This document shows, in pieces, positions 1 through 7,261 of a DNA stretch of 14,518 bases. Source of the stretch: a bacterium (GTDB taxonomy: Bacteria; Desulfobacterota; GWC2-55-46); assembly GCA_004298725.1 (NCBI GenBank), contig SCQA01000168.1, positions 1 through 14,518 of the forward strand, read 5' to 3'. The notes under the pieces are model-generated. The model saw nothing but the letters and a program-made list of their open reading frames with translations. It did no database searches and was not told the DNA's origin. Positions within the stretch are counted from its first letter, which is position 1. The number at the start of each line of letters is the position of its first letter. A program made the translations under genes and the position numbers.

Positions 1-336
1 AGCGGCGTTTGTGCCGCCTGCCACCGGTTCGGAAAGCGTTTCGCCGTGGCCTACTACAATTTTAGCACCGAGCGAGCGCGCTTTTTTCACCATCTCAGGT
101 ATGTGTTCCGGCGGAATGTGCGTAAGTTCCACTCCCGGCAAAATAATAAAGTCGGAATTTTTGTTAAGTTGTTTGCATATTTTTGTTATCTGGCAAAGGG
201 CCTCTTTTATGTTGGATTCATCCGCGTGGTCTGTTATGGCCATGCCGGCATAGCCGTTCACCCGCGCGCGCCTTACGAGTTCAGAAGGTAAAAGCTCGCC
301 GTCGCTGATTATGCTGTGAGTATGAAAATCTATCAA
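1..336 (-). CDS. PHP-domain metal-dependent hydrolase (histidinol-phosphatase-like), 3' end outside window
   Basis: This reading frame of 112 codons is open to the window edge, so the C-terminus is missing. It shows the PHP superfamily metal-site motifs: H5-T-H7 near the N-terminus, D12-G, T35-D-H37-A-D39, G68-V-E70-L-T-H73 and G96-H97-G. PHP proteins are di- or trinuclear metal phosphoesterases. The 'histidinol-phosphatase domain' group is the nearest match, but the substrate cannot be told from sequence. The start is a TTG at 336-334: GGAGG at 346-342 stands five bases upstream, and the PHP motif begins directly after it (I-D-F-H-T-H). It lies 97 bases after the receiver–DUF4388 gene on the same strand, and I see no clear terminator or promoter between them. 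The fold is very likely; the exact activity is open. Confidence 0.85.
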   Translation of the reverse strand, partial: MIDFHTHSIISDGELLPSELVRRARVNGYAGMAITDHADESNIKEALCQITKICKQLNKNSDFIILPGVELTHIPPEHIPEMVKKARSLGAKIVVGHGETLSEPVAGGTNAA

Positions 337-433
337 AAAAACCTCCGTTGCTTCTCTACAAAAATGAAGTCTTTTTATGCTAATACACGAGGCTTGTTAT
401 GTTCAGGCGTAAAACAGCTTTACCGGCGAATTA

Positions 434-1969
434 TCAGGACGCCGGTTGATTCTGCTTTAAAAGGTCGCCGAAGAGTGCTTGAAAGATGTCCAGCACTATG
501 CTCTTTTCCTGCGTTTTGAGTTTAAAGAGCGTTTCGTTGTCTTTCATGCCGAATACTTCCCTGTAGCTAAGTTCAAGGCCGACCTTGTTCCCCTCGCCCG
601 CGAATATATGCACGACAGGACATTTTCTAAGCGCTACGAGCTCTTTTTTAGCGGAGACAAGCTCTGATATTTCAGCGCCTACGTCGTCGTCCCACAGAAG
701 AATCAGCGCGACCATGTTGGCGGAAAAAGCCTTCATGATAGGACCCATGTTTTTAACAGTCGGTATGGAAAATACCACGAGGTCAAGGCCGCCGTGGAGT
801 TTTAAAGCGGCTACCTCGCCAAATTGGCCTCCGAGCGTGGCGTCAGTCATCAGTTCATTATGCGTTAGGGCAAAGTCCGGCAAATGCGAGCACATGCCGA
901 GAAAACCGTCCACAAGCATCGGTGAAGTTGAAAGCAGATAAACCTTGGCATAGTTGCAATGAGCAAGCCCGGTAATGGTATTAAGTATTTTTTCACGGAT
1001 GTTAACGCCTTCTTCCACTGAAAGAAAGCCGGTTTCAGATTGTATCTCGTCGGATTTTTGCTCTTCCACGATGCCGCGCGAGAGCATGTCGGTCAGCGTC
1101 CAATAAACTTCGTAGTCAGGAAGGGCGCAACGGTCAACAAGGTCTTCAACTTTTGGGTAAACTTTAAGCAACCGTATTATTTCATATATCATCGGATCAA
1201 GGTCTTTTGAAAGCGAGGCCGTATCCACCTTCATTTTGATGAGATTTTTCTTATTCGGAAACCTCTCCTGTATGCGCTTCACTTCATCTATCTGCCTCAT
1301 GCCTTCCATTAATAAGCTTGAGGTGTTTGAATGAATCTTTTTAGCGGCATCAACTGTTTTCGGCAGAAACTCGAACGAGCCCTCGTTCCACTGAAGGAGC
1401 CTGTAGAGGGCCTTTTCCTTTTCAACCGAGTCAAGCTTCGCGTTCGACACCTCGCCGTCTTTCACGTAAACTACGCCGTGCGACCTTCCAAGCGTAAGTT
1501 TCAGCTCGCCTTCTTTCTTGTTCATATGCAAGAATTGCAATATGTCGGCCACGGACATATGCATCAGCTTGCCTTCAATAACCTTGCTTCCGCCCTGCGA
1601 GTCGTCTTTCTGGAAGAGCGCGTGGCGAATTTTGTCGTCAATGACGTCAAGGTTCAGCGGCCTTGAGACGAAGGTGTCAAGCCCGGGCTTAAAACCTTTT
1701 ATGTCAACGGCATTATCCGAAATTATTAAAAAAGGTATCTTGGACGTATGCGGATTATGGCGGACTATCTTAAAAACCCTGACGCCGTCCATTACCGGCA
1801 GGTCGATGTCTATTATCACCGCGGTTGGAACTTCATGCACGGCGTGTTCAACGGCCTCGGCGCCGTCTTTCGTGACGGTAGGCTCGAAACCAACGCCGGA
1901 CAAATACCCGGATAAAATCCGTATGTCTTCCTTGTCTTTTAAAGCTAAAAGGATTCTATTCTTGTTCAT
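434..1969 (-). CDS. Degenerate receiver domain – DUF4388 (PATAN-like) protein
   Basis: The protein has 511 residues. Residues 1-120 form a CheY-like receiver: the phospho-acceptor position is D54 in I-D-I-D-L-P-V-M-D-G. The N-terminal acidic pair that binds Mg is replaced by L-K (R-I-L-L-A-L-K), and the usual lysine in the K-P motif is arginine (V-S-R-P-L). Residues about 128-215 match DUF4388, beginning I-E-G-K-L and containing L-Q-F-L and G-E-V-S-N-A. A winged-helix-like stretch follows at about 235-310. The C-terminal 200 residues look like an alpha/beta domain of unknown type. DUF4388 proteins occur in gliding and pilus signalling contexts, mostly in Deltaproteobacteria. The ATG overlaps the TGA of the upstream degenerate GGDEF gene by one base (TGATG), implying translational coupling. 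It is probably a phosphorylation-independent or altered signalling adaptor; its partner is unknown. Confidence 0.85.
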   Translation of the reverse strand: MNKNRILLALKDKEDIRILSGYLSGVGFEPTVTKDGAEAVEHAVHEVPTAVIIDIDLPVMDGVRVFKIVRHNPHTSKIPFLIISDNAVDIKGFKPGLDTFVSRPLNLDVIDDKIRHALFQKDDSQGGSKVIEGKLMHMSVADILQFLHMNKKEGELKLTLGRSHGVVYVKDGEVSNAKLDSVEKEKALYRLLQWNEGSFEFLPKTVDAAKKIHSNTSSLLMEGMRQIDEVKRIQERFPNKKNLIKMKVDTASLSKDLDPMIYEIIRLLKVYPKVEDLVDRCALPDYEVYWTLTDMLSRGIVEEQKSDEIQSETGFLSVEEGVNIREKILNTITGLAHCNYAKVYLLSTSPMLVDGFLGMCSHLPDFALTHNELMTDATLGGQFGEVAALKLHGGLDLVVFSIPTVKNMGPIMKAFSANMVALILLWDDDVGAEISELVSAKKELVALRKCPVVHIFAGEGNKVGLELSYREVFGMKDNETLFKLKTQEKSIVLDIFQALFGDLLKQNQPAS

Positions 1970-2964
1970 CAGGCCTGCTGTTCATGCAAGGAATATTCAT
2001 AATAAAATTTATTTATCAAACCCTCTACAATTGATATGTCTGATGTATGGTAACAAGAGAACGTGGCGCCCCAGTTCTCCTTGCATACGAGCGCGTAGCC
2101 GGAGTTCTCATTAAGAAAAAAGGAGAAGAAGGTGTCTTTAAGCCGCGGGTCGTCAATATTTACGGGAATGGCATTCCTGAATTCTCTCGAGGAACCGTCG
2201 CATTCGCCGGCCAGATATACCTTTGTGGCGAGGCCGTCGGCAACGGCAAGGCTCTTTGCCACGGGCATGGAAGGCGTTATTTTTCTGCCTGAAAAATAAG
2301 CCATGCCGCGCCTTAGAGGCGTTCTCTTTACTTCTTTGATTATAAGGTCGTTGATTTGGTCCATGAAAAACTCGGTAAGCTCAAAGCCCATGCCGGCGTC
2401 AAAACAGGAATTTTCAAAGGTGTGATGCCCCCTGCTGAAGAGACTTTCCACTATTTCCCAAAAAAGCTTTTCTTCAAGACCGAGTTTATCCCATAACGAT
2501 TCTTTGCGCTCATTCGCGCGCTTTCTCGCGGTTACGAGAAGCTCTTCATAGGTTTTTCCGTCCTTTGGAAAAGTGGCGTGAGAGAACGAAACCGACGTTT
2601 CAAGGCGGTCTTTTATCTGTTCCATTTCGGCGATAAGCTTGCGGGTGATGGACAACGCCCCGAAGTAGTCCGTTTCAGGGAGTATGGCGACAATTTGCTT
2701 GTTGTCAGCCATGCCGACGACGTCGCAATTCCTGACGGATGCCACTATGGCGGCGGCGACTTTTTGTATATTGCCCAAAACGCGCGGGTCTTTAATGACC
2801 GTCTGCGAGCCTTCAAGGCCGGCTATAGTCACAAGGACAATGGAAAACCCGGTATTAAGCCTTACTGCGCGAAGAGACTCAAGTTTTCCGTATTCGCTTA
2901 TGAAACTCGCGTTATGGAACTTTTCAGAGAACGACGCCTGTGCGCTCTTGTTTTCAATTGCCAT
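1969..2964 (-). CDS. Protein with degenerate GGDEF domain and uncharacterised C-terminal region
   Basis: The protein has 331 residues with no signal peptide or membrane segment. Residues about 30-150 resemble a diguanylate cyclase fold: C80-D-V-V-G leads into a strand–turn–strand ending I-L-P-E-T-D (94-99), the usual surroundings of the GGDEF loop. The loop itself reads D-N-K-Q-I (87-91) instead of G-G-D-E-F, so cyclase activity is not expected. The region from about 165 to 331 is not recognised; it has an acidic helix (F-F-M-D-Q-I-N-D-L-I) and a mixed alpha/beta pattern. The ATG at 2964 has only a weak GGA upstream. The stop overlaps the start of the receiver–DUF4388 gene, so the two are probably made in matched amounts and act together. 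The degenerate GGDEF assignment is by pattern and moderately sure; the function is unknown. Confidence 0.7.
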   Translation of the reverse strand: MAIENKSAQASFSEKFHNASFISEYGKLESLRAVRLNTGFSIVLVTIAGLEGSQTVIKDPRVLGNIQKVAAAIVASVRNCDVVGMADNKQIVAILPETDYFGALSITRKLIAEMEQIKDRLETSVSFSHATFPKDGKTYEELLVTARKRANERKESLWDKLGLEEKLFWEIVESLFSRGHHTFENSCFDAGMGFELTEFFMDQINDLIIKEVKRTPLRRGMAYFSGRKITPSMPVAKSLAVADGLATKVYLAGECDGSSREFRNAIPVNIDDPRLKDTFFSFFLNENSGYALVCKENWGATFSCYHTSDISIVEGLINKFYYEYSLHEQQA

Positions 2965-3035
2965 GTTTTTCCGTTAGCCGTCAAAATTAATTTAGCAGGA
3001 ATAAAAATATCTTCCCGGCGTAAAAGGCTTTTAAT

Positions 3036-3530
3036 TTACATCTTATATTTGCCGAACTCGTCGGCGGTCATATTTGAAAGCACTTCAAGAAGGTCTTTGG
3101 GGGCCGACCCCGTGCCGCCTTCTCGCGTTATATCAAGCGTTTTAGACTTATCAAGCACGGAAGTATCTACGAATATGGGCGACTCCATACGGAGCGCCAG
3201 CGCTATGGCGTCGCTTGGGCGCGCGTCAATAACGCAGAGCCTTCCGTCCACGTCAATGTGAATGCTCGCATAATATACGTTGTCTTTCAGGTCAATTACC
3301 TCAATTCTTTTAACCGAGACGTTCATTGCCCTAAGCATTTCTCTCATCAGATCATGCGTCATGGGCCTTGAAAAACGTATCTTTTCAAGCTCCGAGGCTA
3401 TGGCGCTCGCCTCAAGCACGCCTATCCAAACCGGAAGCGCGTTTTTTTCGTCCGAATCTTTTAAAATAACTATCGGCGCGTTTGTGAACGGGTCTATCGC
3501 AAGCCCGAATACCTTCATTTTTAACAGCAT
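3036..3530 (-). CDS. Bifunctional nuclease family protein (BFN, DUF151)
   Basis: At 164 residues, this matches the length and pattern of the DNase/RNase 'bifunctional nuclease' family. Visible signatures are the N-terminal M-K-V-F-G-L-A-I-D-P, P-I-V-I-L-K-D (20-26), L-P-V-W-I-G (32-37) and R-P-S-D-A-I-A-L-A-L (104-113). Family members have been reported to cleave DNA and RNA, but the physiological role is poorly defined. The ATG at 3530 is supported by AAAGGA seven bases upstream and by agreement with the usual family N-terminus. The start lies inside the last ten bases of miaB, so the two are co-transcribed. A miaB–BFN pair is a familiar arrangement in Deltaproteobacteria and relatives. A 71-base gap separates it from the upstream end of the degenerate GGDEF gene, without a clear terminator. 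Confidence 0.9.
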   Translation of the reverse strand: MLLKMKVFGLAIDPFTNAPIVILKDSDEKNALPVWIGVLEASAIASELEKIRFSRPMTHDLMREMLRAMNVSVKRIEVIDLKDNVYYASIHIDVDGRLCVIDARPSDAIALALRMESPIFVDTSVLDKSKTLDITREGGTGSAPKDLLEVLSNMTADEFGKYKM

Positions 3531-4852
3531 ACTGATGTCCTTTGGCTAAGTTCGCCTCTGAGTGAATTACGGTAAGCCTCTATGATTTCCACGTCAACAA
3601 GTTTTCCTGTCATGTCAAACGGCAGAATAATTTTTAGTACGCGTCCGCAAGAAGTTTTTCCGGTATATTCAAAACTTTGTAATTTGCCCGGCCCTTCTAT
3701 GAGGACTTGCGTATGACGGCCTACGAGCGAGAGGTTTATTTCCTCTGTAATTTCTCTCTGCCTTTGTTGCACTACGTCGAGTCTTTGCGATTTTACTTCA
3801 AGCGGAAGCTGTGCTTCAAGCGAAGCCGCTACGGTGCCGGGTCTTGGCGAATACATGAACGAAAAGTTATTGTCAAAGCGTACCTCTTCGATAAGCCTCA
3901 TAGTATCGTCAAAATCCGCGTCTGTTTCACCGGGAAAGCCGGTAATTATATCCGTTGTTATTGCAATGTCCGGCCTTGCGTCTCTAAGCAAGCCTATCTT
4001 ATCAAGATACTCTTGTCTTGTATAGCCCCGTTTCATTCTCTTGAGCACAGCATCGGAGCCTGATTGCACAGGCAAATGAATATGAGCGCAAAGCTTACCT
4101 TCGCCCGCAAAAAGGGCTATAAGCTCGCGTGAAATGTCTTTGGGGTGCGACGTTACAAACCTTACGCGTTCAATGCCGTCAATGCCGAGCACGGACTTTA
4201 AAAGACCGGCAAAGGAGTTCGGCGTGCCTCTGCCAAATGAATTCACGTTTTGCCCTACGAGCGTAACTTCAATAACGCCCTTCTTAGCAAGCGCGGTTAT
4301 TTCAAAGAGGATGTCATCAGGGTTTCTGCTTGCTTCCCTGCCCCGCGTGAACGGCACTACGCAATATGAACAGAAGTTGTCGCATCCGCGCATAATGCTG
4401 ACAAGAGCTCGCGCGCCTTCAGCGTGCGACGCTACTGTGTATTCAGCCTCGTTCATTTCGCTGAAAAAACCGGTTGCGCTTATTCTCTCTTTTTTTTCAG
4501 AAACGCGCTTAAGCAACTGTTCAATCAGATGAATGTTGTGTGTTCCTATAACCAAGTCAAGATACGGAACTTTCTTCAGAAGCGCCTCGCCTGCCTGCTG
4601 AGCAACACACCCGGCAACGGCTATAATAATATGCTGACTGCCGTATTTAAGCGGCTTGAATTTTCCAAGGGCGGAGTACACCTTGTGTTCAGCTTTTTCC
4701 CTTATGGTACAAGTGTTTAAAATAATCAGATCTGCTTTTTCCGGCGAGTCTGTGCGTATGTAGTTGATGTTTTTAAGAAAACTTAAAAGCCGTTTTGAAT
4801 CGCTATCGTTCATCTGACAGCCGAAAGTTTCAAGGAATACGTATGACGGCAT
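3521..4852 (-). CDS. miaB: tRNA-2-methylthio-N6-dimethylallyladenosine synthase MiaB
   Basis: MiaB is a radical-SAM methylthiotransferase that converts i6A37 to ms2i6A37 in tRNAs reading UNN codons. All hallmarks are present in 443 residues. The N-terminal MTTase domain carries the auxiliary cluster cysteines C12 (F-G-C-Q-M-N), C48 (N-T-C-T-I-R-E-K-A) and C82 (A-G-C-V-A-Q). The radical-SAM triad is C157, C161 and C164 (R-G-C-D-N-F-C-S-Y-C). H-L-P-V-Q-S-G-S and the C-terminal TRAM domain (about 375-440) follow. The N-A-C-T/N-T-C-T and R-E-K-A context favours MiaB over the paralogues MtaB and RimO. The ATG at 4852 has only a weak upstream purine stretch. The 3' end overlaps the BFN gene by ten bases. 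A separate promoter at 4953-4924 probably drives this pair. Confidence 0.96.
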   Translation of the reverse strand: MPSYVFLETFGCQMNDSDSKRLLSFLKNINYIRTDSPEKADLIILNTCTIREKAEHKVYSALGKFKPLKYGSQHIIIAVAGCVAQQAGEALLKKVPYLDLVIGTHNIHLIEQLLKRVSEKKERISATGFFSEMNEAEYTVASHAEGARALVSIMRGCDNFCSYCVVPFTRGREASRNPDDILFEITALAKKGVIEVTLVGQNVNSFGRGTPNSFAGLLKSVLGIDGIERVRFVTSHPKDISRELIALFAGEGKLCAHIHLPVQSGSDAVLKRMKRGYTRQEYLDKIGLLRDARPDIAITTDIITGFPGETDADFDDTMRLIEEVRFDNNFSFMYSPRPGTVAASLEAQLPLEVKSQRLDVVQQRQREITEEINLSLVGRHTQVLIEGPGKLQSFEYTGKTSCGRVLKIILPFDMTGKLVDVEIIEAYRNSLRGELSQRTSVCC

Positions 4853-4923
4853 TTTTGCTCTTACCCCTAAGACGCATTGTGCTAACGCACTTTAGCCGCG
4901 CCCGGTTATTAACCGCATATTGT

Positions 4924-4953
4924 ATTTTAAGGTTTTTAATCCGGTTTAGTCAA
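4924..4953 (-). promoter_or_regulatory. Putative sigma-70-type promoter for miaB–BFN
   Basis: On the minus strand TTGACT (4953-4948) and TAAAAT (4929-4924) are separated by 18 bases, followed by a run of A and T suited to transcription start near 4917. That would leave a leader of about 65 bases before the miaB ATG. The leader contains two small hairpins (CGGTT-AAT-AACCG and GTGC-GTTA-GCAC). This is pattern evidence only. Confidence 0.5.
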
Positions 4954-4980
4954 GTGCTTTTAATCGCCGCGCGTACGGTA

Positions 4981-4994
4981 AATAACACGTTATT
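4981..4994. promoter_or_regulatory. Short palindrome upstream of the miaB promoter
   Basis: AATAAC-AC-GTTATT is a perfect six-base inverted repeat with a two-base centre. It lies about 28 bases upstream of the putative -35 box, a place and shape that suit an operator. No known regulator site is recognised, and a 14-base AT-rich palindrome could be chance. Confidence 0.25.
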
Positions 4995-5091
4995 TGTGCG
5001 GAGGCAACTGTTGTTTCGCTACTGACATACGCTGTATTTCGCCACTTAATAAGAGGGTTTAAACAAAAAGGAGGGATACTTTTTATATGGG

Positions 5092-5136
5092 AACCAGCGG
5101 CGGTTTTATTTTGAGAGCGGAGGCCCGCCGCCGGTT
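5092..5136 (-). terminator. GC-rich hairpin after the pilus operon, possible terminator or RNA-stabilising stem
   Basis: The arms at 5136-5125 and 5103-5092 form a 12-bp stem with one G·U wobble when read as minus-strand RNA, with a 21-base loop. On the plus strand the same position would be an A–C mismatch, so the structure fits minus-strand RNA better. It begins eight bases after the stop of the SPOR gene, the last gene of the pilus operon. There is no U-run directly after the stem (it continues CCCATATAAAAAG), so it is not a textbook intrinsic terminator. It may protect the 3' end or work with Rho. Confidence 0.4.
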
Positions 5137-5144
5137 TCTTTATA

Positions 5145-5897
5145 TCATTTTGAATGCTTGGATATTTCCGCCCTGGTAGGCTTTGCGATCCATGGTTCGC
5201 TTTCAAGTTTAAATTTTACAGCTATGTTTTTTGCGGTTTTTTTGGCGTCCGCTTCAGTTTTAAAAAAACCGGCCCTGACCCGGTACCAAGTTATCTCATC
5301 TTTACTAACCGACGTTACATAAGCGTTATAACCGGCTTTTTTGAGAGATTTCTTGAACTCCTGAGCCTCTCTATCGGATATGAAAGACGCAAGGTTTACC
5401 ACCCACGGCTTGTTAAGAAGATTCGTTTTTTCCGCCGTGGCAGACGCCGCGGCCTTACCCTGTTCAGGTTTTGAGGCAATGCGTACAGGCGGTTTTGAGG
5501 CTTCCTTAACCGTAGTTGATTTTACTTCCGCTTTTAATGGTTCAGCTGGCTTTGCGGCTTCTCTCTTAACCAATGGTTCTGCGACCTTACCGGCTATATG
5601 CGGTTTTAATGCCTCTTTGGGCGGCTGTTTCTCGGCGGTTTTTGCCGGTTGCGCCACAGCCGAAGGCGTAACTGCCTTCTGGGCCGTTGCTGTCGGCGGA
5701 GACATCAATTTTTGAGCCGGCGCTGTTTCAGGCGCCTTATCTTTTAAGTCAAGCTTAACCCTTTTTGAGACGGTTTCCGGCGCGGTATCGTTACCGGTAT
5801 TTGACGTATATACGAACGCTACGCCTATAATAATGGATACCACTATCAAGATGCCAATGACGATGGTTGAAGCTTTGCCTTTGTTATTCAAAATCAA
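5145..5897 (-). CDS. SPOR-domain inner-membrane protein coupled to pilQ
   Basis: The protein has 250 residues. An N-terminal membrane segment lies at about 11-31 (T-I-V-I-G-I-L-I-V-V). A long Ala/Pro/Lys/Glu-rich, probably extended periplasmic region (about 36-160) contains imperfect repeats of A-K-P-A-E-P-L and V-K-x-A-S-K-P type. Residues 163-240 are a C-terminal SPOR domain (W-V-V-N-L-A-S-F, then W-Y-R-V-R-A-G-F-F and a helix of K-A-K type). SPOR domains bind glycan strands stripped of stem peptides, usually at division sites. The start is TTG at 5897: AAGGAGGTGG lies just upstream inside the end of pilQ, and the TTGA overlaps the pilQ TGA. It is the last gene of the pilus operon. I infer an envelope-anchoring role for the pilus machine; a general cell-wall role is the alternative. 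Confidence 0.88.
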   Translation of the reverse strand: MILNNKGKASTIVIGILIVVSIIIGVAFVYTSNTGNDTAPETVSKRVKLDLKDKAPETAPAQKLMSPPTATAQKAVTPSAVAQPAKTAEKQPPKEALKPHIAGKVAEPLVKREAAKPAEPLKAEVKSTTVKEASKPPVRIASKPEQGKAAASATAEKTNLLNKPWVVNLASFISDREAQEFKKSLKKAGYNAYVTSVSKDEITWYRVRAGFFKTEADAKKTAKNIAVKFKLESEPWIAKPTRAEISKHSK

Positions 5898-7261
5898 TTT
5901 GCCACCTCCTTAGACTCATACCGGACTATCTTTGGCGTTATGAAAACAAGGAGCTCCTCGTCTTGCAGATTTCTTGTTCTGCTCTGAAAAAGATAGCCTA
6001 ATACAGGTATATCAGATAAAAAAGGAACCGAGTCATTCTGTTCTGATTTCATGGTTTTATAAAGCCCGCCTATTACGACGGTTTCGCCGTCTTTTACAAT
6101 TACGTTTGTCTGAGCGCTCTTTTCGGTGATGCTGGGTATGCCGTCAACCTGTTGTGAAAAATTAGGGTCGCTTTTATTCGTGTTTATCATAAGTTGAATA
6201 AAATCATCTGAAGAAATTTGAGGGGTAACGGTAAGGTCTATTCCGGTTTTTATTTCCTGCACGCCGCTTGAGCTACCTGAAGAAGTGCCGCCTGTGCTCC
6301 CTCCGGTGGATACCGTCAACCCCTGAGAAAGCTTCACCCTTATGGTCATACCGCTGTGAATGGAAGCTGATTTATTGTTTACGGTAGCAATTCTCGGCCG
6401 CGCTACGATTTTAAGGTCGCCCCTGCTTTCAGCGGCTGAAAGCTGAATATCAAGCAGAAGTTTGTTGCTTAGAAGACTGCCAAGCACAATGCCAACCCCT
6501 GATGTAGCGCCGGGAGCCGGCAAGTTTACCGCGAAATTTTTGCTGATGCTTGTGGACATTGGCAGTGCCGATGCGCCTGATATCGAATTCCTACTGCTGG
6601 CGTATTCGCCGCCCCATTGCACGCCTAACTGGCGTGAAAACGATGTGGAGGTTTCAACTATTCTTGCTTCAATCAGCACTTGAGTTGTCTGAGTGTCAAT
6701 TGTTTTAAGAACCTTCTTGGCGTTTATGATATTGGCTGGAAGATCCCTTATAATTATCGCGTTCATCCTCGCGTCAACTAACGCGGTGCCGTTAAGCGAC
6801 AACGCGCTTTTAATCTGCGTTAAGGCGCTTGAAGGGTCGGCATAGTTCATGCGCACCATCTCGGTTACCATGTCCGGCGAGTTGTCAACTTTTTTACCGA
6901 CCCAGAAAACGTTATTTTGTATTGAATACGTAAGCCCGCTTGCCTTTAATATCATCTCCATGGCGTCTTTAAAAACTATATCGTTGAAGCTTAGCGTAAC
7001 CTTGCCGTCAACGCCGTCGCCGAGTATCAGGTTGAAGCCGCTTTGCTGGGCAAGGGCGCGCATTACGTCCGAGGTCAGCGCGTCGCGCACTTCTATCGAG
7101 AAAAGGCGTTTATCGTTTTCTATTTTGCTTTTCAAGTCAATCTGCTCGGCGGCTAAAGAGTAGCCGTTCGCAAAAAAAAGAAATATAAACGCGGCAAGAA
7201 AAACGGCGGACTTTACAATGCGGCCTTTAATGATTTTGAGTGCGTTATTTTTTTTCGTCAT
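5894..7261 (-). CDS. pilQ: Type IV pilus secretin PilQ, short form without AMIN domains
   Basis: PilQ forms the outer-membrane ring through which the pilus leaves. This copy has 455 residues, against roughly 650-900 in typical PilQ. Residues 1-38 are a Sec signal peptide ending S-L-A-A. About 50-125 is an STN/N0-like domain (F-S-I-E-V-R-D-A-L). About 132-190 is a secretin N1 domain (V-D-A-R-M-N-A-I-I-I-R-D). About 190-448 is the secretin beta-barrel domain, with the conserved V-P-F-L-S-D-I-P-V-L-G-Y-L-F near the end and E-E-L-L-V-F-I-T-P-K-I-V. A Gly/Ser/Thr-rich linker sits inside the secretin domain at about 320-335. No AMIN domain is present. The ATG at 7261 has GGAG just upstream and overlaps the pilP end by 17 bases. 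The pilMNOP context makes PilQ far more likely than a type II secretion GspD. Confidence 0.93.
   Translation of the reverse strand: MTKKNNALKIIKGRIVKSAVFLAAFIFLFFANGYSLAAEQIDLKSKIENDKRLFSIEVRDALTSDVMRALAQQSGFNLILGDGVDGKVTLSFNDIVFKDAMEMILKASGLTYSIQNNVFWVGKKVDNSPDMVTEMVRMNYADPSSALTQIKSALSLNGTALVDARMNAIIIRDLPANIINAKKVLKTIDTQTTQVLIEARIVETSTSFSRQLGVQWGGEYASSRNSISGASALPMSTSISKNFAVNLPAPGATSGVGIVLGSLLSNKLLLDIQLSAAESRGDLKIVARPRIATVNNKSASIHSGMTIRVKLSQGLTVSTGGSTGGTSSGSSSGVQEIKTGIDLTVTPQISSDDFIQLMINTNKSDPNFSQQVDGIPSITEKSAQTNVIVKDGETVVIGGLYKTMKSEQNDSVPFLSDIPVLGYLFQSRTRNLQDEELLVFITPKIVRYESKEVAN
5902..5911 (-). promoter_or_regulatory. Strong Shine–Dalgarno site that sets the TTG start of the SPOR gene
   Basis: AAGGAGGTGG reads on the minus strand inside the last codons of pilQ, six to seven bases before TTG at 5897-5895. 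Its near-full match to the anti-Shine–Dalgarno sequence is the strongest in the window and makes up for the weak TTG codon. The next in-frame TTG at 5891 is too far away. Confidence 0.75.

Noticed and set aside
2578..3261. Long plus-strand open frame (227 codons)
   Set aside because: It runs antisense across the degenerate GGDEF and BFN genes, has a composition rich in Arg and no recognisable domain; a shadow of the minus-strand coding.
5154..5715. Plus-strand open frames opposite the SPOR gene
   Set aside because: They mirror the Ala/Pro/Lys-rich minus-strand coding and show no ribosome site or family pattern.
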